From Azospirillum sp. B21 (GTDB lineage Bacteria > Pseudomonadota > Alphaproteobacteria > Azospirillales > Azospirillaceae), in assembly GCF_008364825.1 (NCBI RefSeq), contig NZ_VTTO01000017.1, positions 67,086-130,449 of the forward strand: 63,364 nucleotides of DNA. Reading direction: 5' to 3'. This document shows positions 35,084 to 42,009 of this stretch, one piece after another. Positions within the stretch are counted from its first letter, which is position 1. Every line of letters begins with the position of its first letter. The translations under genes were made by a program, and so were the position numbers. Below the pieces are notes generated by a model. The model did no database searches. It was not told where the DNA came from and saw nothing but the letters and a program-made list of their open reading frames with translations.

Positions 35084-35791
35084 TCAAGGCGCAAACACGA
35101 TTACTGCGAACAGAACTGAGCTGGCGACCACCAGCAGCACCGTCTCGACGCTACGCGCGGCATTTCGCCCAAGCACCCACTCTACCGTGCCCGCCGCGAT
35201 CCTCTGCCCATCGAGCGGCGGGAGCGGCAAGAGGTTGACTAGCCCCATCGACATCGACATGACGCCGGCCCAGAACAGCGCCCGCATCAGTATTGTATCG
35301 CCAAGCGGCAGGCCGAACAGCCCGAGCGGCGCAGCTGGCACGCGGGTCCAAATGCTGAATGCCCTTTCAAGCATGCTCCCGGCGAGACTGCTGGTGACGA
35401 ACCCGACGAGTGCCCCCCCATCAGAGACAACGTTGCGAAGCGTCGAAAGCGCGTCCCATTCGGCCATCGCACCGGTGTGTGCGAGAAGTAGCAGCCCGCC
35501 ACTGACAAAGTTCGCCGCCGGCCCTGCGGCGGCCACTGCCACGCGCCGCCCCGCGTCCAACTGCTTATATCCGGCAGCATCATACCGGACCCACCCGAAC
35601 ACGGGGAACAGTCCCACCTGCCACCGCGTCCCATTCGCGGTGGTCCACGCGAGACACGGGCCGATCCCGACGACGATTTGGTTGACGCGCAGTCCGACCG
35701 CTCGCGCTGCCAGCACATGCCCCGTCTCATGGACGAAGAGAGCTAACGCAACGAGCGCGCCATACAGAGCCACTCCGATCAGTAGGGTCAT
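35084..35791 (-). CDS. M50-family membrane metalloprotease, 235 aa
   Basis: A site-2-protease-like enzyme. The zinc motif HETGH (HExxH, about residues 21-25) lies in the first membrane segment (VALALFVHETGHVLAARAVGL), and NLLPLPPLDGQR near residue 190 carries the conserved NxxPxPxxDG with the third zinc ligand. AAGPAANFVSGG marks the usual membrane re-entrant loop. Such enzymes cut transmembrane peptides, often to release regulators. The role on this element is unknown. It lies 30 bp downstream of the MobI-like gene, so the two are probably co-transcribed. Confidence 0.88.
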   Translation of the reverse strand: MTLLIGVALYGALVALALFVHETGHVLAARAVGLRVNQIVVGIGPCLAWTTANGTRWQVGLFPVFGWVRYDAAGYKQLDAGRRVAVAAAGPAANFVSGGLLLLAHTGAMAEWDALSTLRNVVSDGGALVGFVTSSLAGSMLERAFSIWTRVPAAPLGLFGLPLGDTILMRALFWAGVMSMSMGLVNLLPLPPLDGQRIAAGTVEWVLGRNAARSVETVLLVVASSVLFAVIVFAP

Positions 35792-35821
35792 GGCCTATCT
35801 GCCTTAATGCTGAAACGCCTC

Positions 35822-36355
35822 CTACTCTATCAGGTCGCTCAGATCGCGCGGCAGCGCCAAATCCTTTCCAAGATCGAGATCGTTCTGCACCTCCACACTC
35901 TCCTCCGCGATCTCCGGCGCAAATGTTAGGTCCAGACCCGCCGCCGCCGCATACGCTTTGAATCCACGCTGGAGGTTTCCCAGCATTGGCGTGAGGCGGC
36001 GGATAGGCTCCGCCAACTGCTCGATTCTCTCGATGTGCGCGACCTCCCAGTCGTGGGCTCTAGGAAAGTCAGTCTCGCGATACCGATAGCGCTGCTTCGG
36101 AAGCCTGATGTGGAACGGCCGTCGCTGCTTTTGCCCCGCTCGCGTGATGTAGCGAATTTCGAACCACTGAATGCTCACTCCCGCTGCCCGTGGTCGCAAG
36201 CTGACTCCATACCGTCCACGGCGCGCGGCATCCGCCATCCCTCGCTCTCGATGTTCATCCCAGAACTGTTCAACCGCCGGCTTGATTGAAGCCAGCAACC
36301 TCTCCTGCTCGCTGGCGATGAACTGTAGAACCACAGAAGGAGAGAGGGAGGCCAT
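35822..36355 (-). CDS. MobI-like conjugative transfer protein, 177 aa
   Basis: The pattern AVEQFWDEHRERG, then GRYGVSLRPRAAGVSIQWFEIRYI, basic RLPKQRYRYRETDF and HDWEVAHIERIEQLAEPIRRL fits the MobI(A/C) family as I remember it. In SXT/R391 elements and IncC plasmids MobI is needed to start conjugative DNA processing, and mobI lies next to oriT. Here the region directly upstream (36384-36671) holds five inverted repeats. The rest of the transfer set and the relaxase are not seen in this window. The family call is moderate because it is from memory, but context supports it. Confidence 0.6.
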   Translation of the reverse strand: MASLSPSVVLQFIASEQERLLASIKPAVEQFWDEHRERGMADAARRGRYGVSLRPRAAGVSIQWFEIRYITRAGQKQRRPFHIRLPKQRYRYRETDFPRAHDWEVAHIERIEQLAEPIRRLTPMLGNLQRGFKAYAAAAGLDLTFAPEIAEESVEVQNDLDLGKDLALPRDLSDLIE

Positions 36356-36383
36356 GCGCGTAGCTCCGGCGTCTATCTAAGCA

Positions 36384-36671
36384 TATGTGCCCAAGGGGGG
36401 GTCGGGCACTTACCCAATCACGCCGAATCCACCACTGTCAACGTGGATATGTGCCTGAACCCTAGCTTCCGGCACGTATCCACGTGCGGCATTCTGCTTC
36501 GTAGGAACGCCTAAGTGCCCATACAGTATCTTCCGGCACATAGTAGATTGGGTCGCACGAGGATGGATCATTGTATGTGTCTGCTACCCTATATCAGGCA
36601 CTTAGTGTTTCGACGCATTATGCTACGTTTTTTCATATGTGCCTAAACCCTATGTTTCGGCACATATGAAA
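36384..36671. repeat. Five inverted repeats at about 63-bp spacing: candidate oriT or replication origin
   Basis: Consensus half-site TATGTGCC, a 15-base loop (13 in the first copy), then GGCACATA. Copies: 36384-36412 (imperfect), 36441-36485 (15-bp arms, 14 of 15 paired), 36513-36541, 36575-36603 (imperfect) and 36631-36671 (13-bp arms, perfect, TTTCATATGTGCC with its complement). Centres are about 65, 64, 62 and 62 bp apart. The region is AT-richer than its surroundings, and GCTACG sites lie at 36622 and 36684. It abuts the start of the MobI-like gene. Confidence 0.85.
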
Positions 36672-37080
36672 CCGAGGCATTTTGCTACGATTTCATGTCT
36701 CATGCCTGGGCCCCAGCAGATGCTCCTTGATAGGTTCAAACCGCCTGCTTTGGCCCCAAACAACGAAAGCCATCACCATCCCAACCGAGGTTCCATTCGA
36801 CCGACGGTCTCAATGGTGGGTAACACCTCGCTAACTTTTTCCCGGCACCACCCTGCTCGACTGTCCCCAAACACCCTGCCCTCTAGACCCCGCTTACCCT
36901 CAAAAGCTATCTTTTTCCGTCCATTACTCCGTAGCTGCGCAAATTGATCCCTCCCGCTCACCAGACGCTGTTTTTATCGCTTTTTATCGCCGCTTGGCTC
37001 CACAGCATGGATCCCATCCAGATTGGGTGTTGAACGTCAGCTCCACCCCTCCGCCGCGGTCGCTCCAGTCTCTGCGGCAC
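36672..37080. other. Intergenic region between repeats
   Basis: About 400 bp without a supported gene, with pyrimidine-rich stretches and a short direct repeat TTTTTATCGC (at about 36970-36990). A GCTACG half-site lies at 36684-36689. It may be part of the origin region. I see no further structure. Confidence 0.4.
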
Positions 37081-37235
37081 AGCCCGCCGGCGCCGCAGCC
37101 CGGCCGGTGACGCCGCGGCGGAGCTGGGCGAGCGTCAGCCCGCCGGCGCCGCAGCCCGGCCGGTGACGCCGCGGCGGAGCTGGGCGAGCGTCAGCCCGCC
37201 GGCGCCGCAGCCCGGCCGGTGACGCCGCGGCGGAG
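37081..37235. repeat. 56-bp GC-rich tandem repeat, 2.8 copies
   Basis: Copies start at 37081, 37137 and 37193, identical by eye. The last is cut short at 37235 and followed directly by AAATTTTTGCGCA (37236-37248), the same 13 bases that follow the 79-bp repeat at the left window edge. Confidence 0.9.
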
Positions 37236-37465
37236 AAATTTTTGCGCATGTCGAACATGCGCGCGAACGCCTGGACCAGTTCTCCTGCCGGGCCTGCGAG
37301 ACGATCAGCTGTCAAACGACATCCCAAACTGCCCCCTTGGCGACACGAGGAACTGCCGCCCGGCAGCCATCACATGCCCCGCGATCAGGTCGTGCAGCGG
37401 CTTCAGCACCTCGGCGGTGCCCACCTGGTCGGCCAGGGTGAACAGGCTGCGCGCCCCATCGAGCG

Positions 37466-37990
37466 CGCACCGAGGGCAAGGACGAGCGCGGCGTTGGCTA
37501 CTTCAAGCGCAACGCGATCGCCAGCCGGTCCTTCGCGCCCTGGGCGGAATTGGAAGGGCATCTGGAGGCCTGGACGCGTGCCATCACCGATCAACAGTGT
37601 CACGGCACGACCGGCGAAGCGCCGATCGAGCGGTTCCGGCGGGAGGAGGCCCAGGCGCTGAAGCCGCTGGTCGGCATCCCACCCTTCACCACGGCGCGCG
37701 ACCTGGTTCGCCGGGTCGGCACAGACTGCGCGGTGAAGGTGGACGGCAACGCCTACTCGGTGCCCTGGCGGCTGATCGGCGAGCGGGAGATCGCCCGGCG
37801 CGACCAGCGCCGCATCGACATGGGTTTCGGGCTGGCCCGTTTCCCCATCGTGCGCGAGTTGGCCAGCTTCGACTTCGCCGCCCAACCGAGCTGTGGGGGA
37901 ATGGGGCAGCGTCTTCGGCGATCCCGTCGTGGCGACAGCTATCGACTGCGGCGCCTCAACCGACAACCGCCTAATCAGCGCAACCGGGGG
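37466..37990 (+). mobile_element. IS21-family remnant: istA 3' part fused to istB scraps
   Basis: Frame 37466 to about 37893 encodes the C-terminal part of an IstA transposase: VGYFKRNAIASRSFAPW, WTRAITDQQCHGTTGEAPIERF and DGNAYSVPWRLIGEREIARRD. Then WGSVFGDPVVATAI of IstB is found in another frame and GDSYRLRRLNRQ of the IstB end in a third, with the sequence between them deleted. No start, no DDE core and no terminal repeats remain. It is an inactive scar left of the IS66 remnant. Confidence 0.82.
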
Positions 37991-38027
37991 GCAGCACGGC
38001 GCCGACGCGCCGGTGCCGGTGGCGGCT

Positions 38028-38809
38028 AAGGGCAAGACCGACACCGGGCGGCTGTGGGTGTATGTGGGTAATGACCGGCCGTTAGCCGGCCACGCCCAAC
38101 CGGCAGCGCTGTTCCACTATTCGCGCGACCACAAGGGGCGAGCATACCGAACGGCATCTGGCCGGCTTCAAGGGCTGGCTGCAGGCCGATGCGTTTGCCG
38201 GCTACAACCGGCTGTACGAACCCGACCGCCTGCCGGGATCGATCAGCGACGTGCCGTGCTGAGCGCATGTCCGGCGCGGCTTCTACAAGCTGGCCGACAT
38301 GGCCGCGAACACCAAACACGGCAAGGACGCACCGCCGACTCACCGCTGGCGCTGGAAGCCGTGAGGCGCATCAATGCCCTCTCCGATCTTGAGCGTGCCT
38401 TGAACGGCAAGCCGGCGGCCGAGCGGTTGGCGGCCCACCAGGAGCACGGCATCGCCCTGCTAGCCGCACTAGAGGACTGGATGAGGACGGAGCGCGCCCG
38501 GCTCTCCCGCCATGCTCCTGTGGCCAAGGCGATGGACTACATACTGACCCGCTGGGACGGCTTCACCCGCTTCCTCGGCGATGGCCGGCTGTGTCTCACA
38601 AACAACGCCGCCGGACGCAACCCGCGCGGGATTGCCATCGAGAGGAAAGCATGGCTGTTTTGCGGATCCGATCGCGGCGGCCAGCGGGCGCCGATCATGT
38701 GCGGCCTGATCACCACGGCAAAGCTCAACGGCGTCGATGCCCAGGCGGGGCTCGCTGATGTGCTGGCGCGCATCAACGACATGCCCCAAACCCGCCTGTG
38801 CAAACTGAG
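38028..38809 (+). mobile_element. IS66-family transposase remnant, frameshifted
   Basis: Pieces of an IS66 TnpC: KTDTGRLWVYVGNDRPLAG (38028), then after a frameshift HLAGFKGWLQADAFAGYN, an internal stop near 38260, and then a long intact piece up to LTNNAAGRNPRGIAIERK, LFCGSDRGGQRAPIMCGLI and VLARINDMPQTRL ending near 38807. The usual end HELLPWNW is missing. The remnant stops about 25 bp before the 3' end of the FlhC-like gene, which reads the other way. Confidence 0.82.
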
Positions 38810-38834
38810 GAATCACCATGGGATCGCGCCAGCC

Positions 38835-39605
38835 CTACGAAGGGCTTTCAACGCTCCCTGCAAGACCACTTGCATTCCCTTTGGGCGATGCAACGCGCAC
38901 ATGCTGCAAGTCCTCGGCACGTTGCGCCAATATTGCGCTCCCCTTGGACCGATGACGGACCCTTCGCGATGCAACGCTGAATGCCGCTTCGGGAGAAACC
39001 GGCGCCGAACATACCGGACACTGCGGATGCACACGCTGCTGCTCACTCCAGACAAACTCCATCCCGCAGTTGCACCGGTGGAGTTTGATCGATCCGTATT
39101 TCAGGTTATTCGCAAGGATCCAGAGTCCGTTGATATCGAAAAGCGCCACCGGGCCAATCTCGAGTTCGGGCACCAAACGCTCATAAATCGGTAGAATGTC
39201 GAGCAAGCTCGAAAGGCAGGGAGATTTTTCTGCCAAAGGATCGAGAGCTGCCGGCCCTGCCATGTCCAGATATAGCCCGATAGCCAGACTCGCTTCCTCA
39301 ATGGCCCGGTGAGTGCTGAGGAGGGAATAAGCAAAGGGCAGCATCCCGCATTGGGCTTCCCGATTGAAGAGCGCGCGGTGAAGTTTCCGGACCCGCGACG
39401 AACGAAGCCGCGTAGCCGCTGTAACGATAGCTGTCCGCATGCCTGCCCGCAGCAGCCGAATCGCCCACTCAATCCGTTCGTGCTGGTCGAGAGGACACAG
39501 CGGCTCCTTAGCCTCGCCTTTCGGACCCTTGGGCGACCTTCCCGCGCGGCGCCCGGCACCACTGGACACACCGCTTGGGCCCGCCCCGATGTTCGGACTG
39601 GACAT
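38835..39605 (-). CDS. FlhC-like transcriptional activator (SetC/AcaC-type), 256 aa
   Basis: Matches the FlhC plan: AIRLLRAGMRTAIVTAATRLRSSRVRKLHRALF (about 48-80), GMLPFAYSLL (about 87-96), the helical middle, and a zinc site with C178, C180, C196 and C199. E. coli FlhC has the same order, including GMLPF. SetC of SXT/R391 and AcaC of IncC plasmids belong to this family and, with their FlhD-like partners, activate transfer operons. It starts 21 bp after the FlhD-like gene. The C-terminal 50 residues past the zinc site are extra and basic; they may be plasmid-specific or derive from the adjoining insertion. Function in transfer control is inferred from family and context. Confidence 0.78.
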   Translation of the reverse strand: MSSPNIGAGPSGVSSGAGRRAGRSPKGPKGEAKEPLCPLDQHERIEWAIRLLRAGMRTAIVTAATRLRSSRVRKLHRALFNREAQCGMLPFAYSLLSTHRAIEEASLAIGLYLDMAGPAALDPLAEKSPCLSSLLDILPIYERLVPELEIGPVALFDINGLWILANNLKYGSIKLHRCNCGMEFVWSEQQRVHPQCPVCSAPVSPEAAFSVASRRVRHRSKGSAILAQRAEDLQHVRVASPKGNASGLAGSVESPS

Positions 39606-39626
39606 GCTTCTGATCCCTCAATCTGC

Positions 39627-40187
39627 TCAAACAGTAACGGAGGCAGCGTGGTCGGAAGAACCCCGCTGTTTAATGCTGCGACGCTGCAGTACCAACCGCA
39701 CCCGCTCGGTACTCGATACCTGTCGCGTCAGGTTCTCGACTAGGAGCTCCGTCGGCGTCAGGCATAGAGACCTTGACGCAGCCAACTGGTGGATCCGTGA
39801 TAGAGGCATTTGAACGATAGCCTCTGTGTCTCCGTACGGGTCGGCGATATGAACCGCGGCACGCCGAGGAGCAGTGATCGCCAATTCACGCCAGAGCAAA
39901 AGAAACTGCATCCGACCTTGCAGCAGCGGGCCAACCTCTTCGTCCGTGATATACGGGGCATGCCAGTCGGCGTCGACTGCGAACTGCCGGACTGATGACT
40001 TCATTTGGAAGAGCAGCAGAGTCCCACTGCAAAAGCGTTCTAAAGTTAAGCAGTTGCAAACTGCAGCTGATGCCACGGTCGGTGCCTCGAAAAGGCCCGA
40101 GACTGCCAACGTGCCTTTCTGCGCAAGTCCTTGCCACGCTTGTAACAAGTCGCGGTTTACAGCCGCTATTTCTGTGAACGTATCCAT
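39627..40187 (-). CDS. FlhD-like partner (SetD/AcaD-type), 186 aa
   Basis: Residues about 95-145 align with FlhD: FLLLWRELAITAPRRAAVHIA corresponds to the FlhD helix with the LLLAQRL core, and VQMPLSRIHQLAASRSLCLTP to the FlhD stretch ending in the LAETNQLVC segment. FlhD has only about 115 residues; here an extra N-terminal part of about 90 residues looks like a phasin-type helix (MDTFTEIAAVNRDLLQAWQG). It precedes the FlhC-like gene as setD precedes setC in SXT. The two should form a heteromeric activator binding upstream of transfer genes. The gene lies 15 bp after the transglycosylase gene, in an operon. Confidence 0.65.
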   Translation of the reverse strand: MDTFTEIAAVNRDLLQAWQGLAQKGTLAVSGLFEAPTVASAAVCNCLTLERFCSGTLLLFQMKSSVRQFAVDADWHAPYITDEEVGPLLQGRMQFLLLWRELAITAPRRAAVHIADPYGDTEAIVQMPLSRIHQLAASRSLCLTPTELLVENLTRQVSSTERVRLVLQRRSIKQRGSSDHAASVTV

Positions 40188-40202
40188 TTTCGTCCAACCC
40201 CG

Positions 40203-40790
40203 CTAGGCCAACGCGCGCAGTTGCCGCCACAAGGCGACCACCGATGCACCGTATTGCCGCGCGACCGGCTCTTGGGCCCAGGTGTGATAGCGGCCGATCC
40301 CCAATACCCTGTCATTTGGCGCGGACCGTAGTGCCTCAGCCAGAACCTCTGCACCAACCCGGACGTTCTTGCGCGCGTCGAGAAGCTCCTCGACATCGCC
40401 AAAGCGCTTACGATGCCAGCGAACAAAAATCTGCATCATCCCTACCGCGGAGTGCGTCAATTCGTTAGATCGCTTGAGGTTATGGATCACCTGCCGCGCA
40501 TCATTGAGATTTGACGGGTAATAGGGGCGCTGCGGGGCTCGGATGGCCAATGGATGCGGAACGACCCAGCCAGGTTGGCTACCAGCTGCGCTCTCGATCA
40601 GCGCAACCGCATAGAGTAAGTGCGGGTCACAGCCAGTCTCCTGCCCCACCTCCTCCCAAAGCGTTCCTCCCAGCGGCAGCGCCGCCGCCGGGCGTGGCCA
40701 GGTACCGAAGCTGATCGTGGCGAGACCAGCCAAAAATTGGCGCCTCTGCGGCGTTGCTCGAGGTGGTGCCCCCGTATGCGAACCAAACAT
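40203..40790 (-). CDS. Lytic transglycosylase (peptidoglycan hydrolase), 195 aa
   Basis: Soluble lytic transglycosylase fold: YAVALIESAAGSQPGW with the catalytic glutamate in LIES, SAVGMMQIF, and a final ILGIGRYHTW-type segment (VLGIGRYHTW). The N-terminus has RRQFLAGL, a possible Tat-type signal (RRxFL). Such enzymes open the cell wall for assembly of the transfer apparatus. ATG 40790 has GGAG eight bases upstream; a GTG three codons before it is possible. It is the first gene of the operon with the FlhD/FlhC-like pair. Confidence 0.88.
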   Translation of the reverse strand: MFGSHTGAPPRATPQRRQFLAGLATISFGTWPRPAAALPLGGTLWEEVGQETGCDPHLLYAVALIESAAGSQPGWVVPHPLAIRAPQRPYYPSNLNDARQVIHNLKRSNELTHSAVGMMQIFVRWHRKRFGDVEELLDARKNVRVGAEVLAEALRSAPNDRVLGIGRYHTWAQEPVARQYGASVVALWRQLRALA

Positions 40791-41306
40791 GCCGACCACT
40801 CCAGCTCAGTCGATACGCGCGTTCCTTGCGCAACCAATTTTCGTCGTGCAGACATTGCGAAAATTTAATGCGCAAATGTGTCTTACCTGACTGAAATCCG
40901 CCCGGTCAATGCAAAATGCGACGGTTTCATAGGTCTGCCGGCTGACTGTGTGACTTTTCACAGCCAACCCTAAATGATCAGGGCGCATCATGATAAGCAC
41001 TTCACCGCATACTATTTGCATTTACGAATTATTTACTATGGGCTTTTCCAATTAATCCGCCACGCGTGGCAACATATCAGCCAGCCCGCCCCCGCTTGGC
41101 CCAATATTCTTCAGTTCCCGCAGCTTATGCTTATGAGTAATATTTCGGTACGCGTCACGACATAACTTTGCCACAGCTAACGTTGGAGCTACCTCGGGGG
41201 CATAATATCAGACCCTTAACGTTGCTGTGTTTCCAACACCACACTATAAATACGCGAGTATGCAGCCCCGTTCAGCTTGTCCTGACAAAACAATCGGCAA
41301 AAAAAA
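40791..41306. other. Promoter region of the transglycosylase-flhDC-like operon
   Basis: About 515 bp without a gene. AT-rich in the middle (40960-41060). It contains GGTACGCGTCAC at 41147-41158, identical to the first palindrome of the array at 7660, about 350 bp upstream of the operon start. A plasmid regulator that binds the array could therefore also control this master regulator operon. Confidence 0.5.
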
Positions 41307-41331
41307 GCCCGGCTCCACGAAAGAGCCGGGC
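41307..41331 (-). terminator. Intrinsic terminator of the traF-traH-traG operon
   Basis: GCCCGGCTC (41307-41315), a seven-base loop, GAGCCGGGC (41323-41331): a perfect 9-bp stem. Read leftward it is followed by an eight-base T run (A run at 41299-41306). It lies 18 bp past the stop of the small membrane gene at 41350, so it ends the long leftward transfer operon. Confidence 0.9.
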
Positions 41332-41349
41332 GCCTTGCCGAAAAATACT

Positions 41350-41742
41350 TCAATGCCAAAGCATATCGGAATGCCTGCTGTACCGGCGCTCCATAGCAAG
41401 GCTCTCGTCCAGTTGATCCATGAGCTTCTGCATACCCACCGAACCAAGCCCTTCAATATGAACGAGCGCACGGTTGTCCTCCCCAGAGGACGATGCTCGA
41501 CGTTCGATTTCCTTTTTCGCTCGCGCGATCTCTGCCGCTGTCGCCTGGATGCGCGCAGTGACCCTGCGCTCCGCTTCCGCGAGACCGGCCTGCGCAGATG
41601 CTGCAGCTCTGCGCTCTGAACGCTCCAATACGTTATGAAGCACGAAGCCGAATACCAAGACCGGCACGGTCCAGAGCGTCCAGGCAGTTCCGATGAGCGC
41701 GGCAGCGGCGATCAGCCCCCAACGGACAACAGATTTCGGCAT
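41350..41742 (-). CDS. Small membrane protein with coiled coil, 130 aa; candidate entry-exclusion protein
   Basis: One strongly hydrophobic region (WGLIAAAALIGTAWTLWTVPVLVFGFVL) is followed by a long charged helix (LERSERRAAASAQAGLAEAERRVTARIQATAAEIARAKKEIERR) predicted as coiled coil. GGAGG lies five bases before ATG 41742. In SXT/R391 and IncC elements the gene after traG is eex, encoding an inner-membrane entry-exclusion protein of similar size that recognises TraG. Position, size and topology agree, but I see no sequence similarity I can vouch for. A terminator follows 18 bp downstream. Confidence 0.6.
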   Translation of the reverse strand: MPKSVVRWGLIAAAALIGTAWTLWTVPVLVFGFVLHNVLERSERRAAASAQAGLAEAERRVTARIQATAAEIARAKKEIERRASSSGEDNRALVHIEGLGSVGMQKLMDQLDESLAMERRYSRHSDMLWH

Positions 41743-42009
41743 GGACGCCTCCATTCATGAACTTCTTCAACCATCATACATACTTCCAGGACAAGCGCAA
41801 GAGGTAGCGGTCCTTTCGTGATTGTTCTCTTATCTAGTCCCTATTATGCCATCCTGTCCCGACAAGTATATTCTACCATGTACTCTCGGTGATCTTGTCG
41901 CGACTGCGTAGAGGGAAGCTCTCAAGATTGTCTTACCGCGACCGCAGCTGGTTGATCTTCGGGATGTCCCTCATTCTCACTGCTTCGCCATAGCGTTTTT
42001 CACGCTCTC

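Noticed and set aside
36384..36671. CRISPR array
   Set aside because: The repeats are inverted and differ in loops and arms; there are no conserved direct repeats with unique spacers and no cas genes.
37893..39194. A single 433-codon gene
   Set aside because: It fuses IstB scraps, frameshifted IS66 pieces and sequence opposite the FlhC-like gene; it is not one protein.
40627..40875. Separate 82-codon gene on the minus strand
   Set aside because: It is an alternative frame over the start of the transglycosylase gene without family support.
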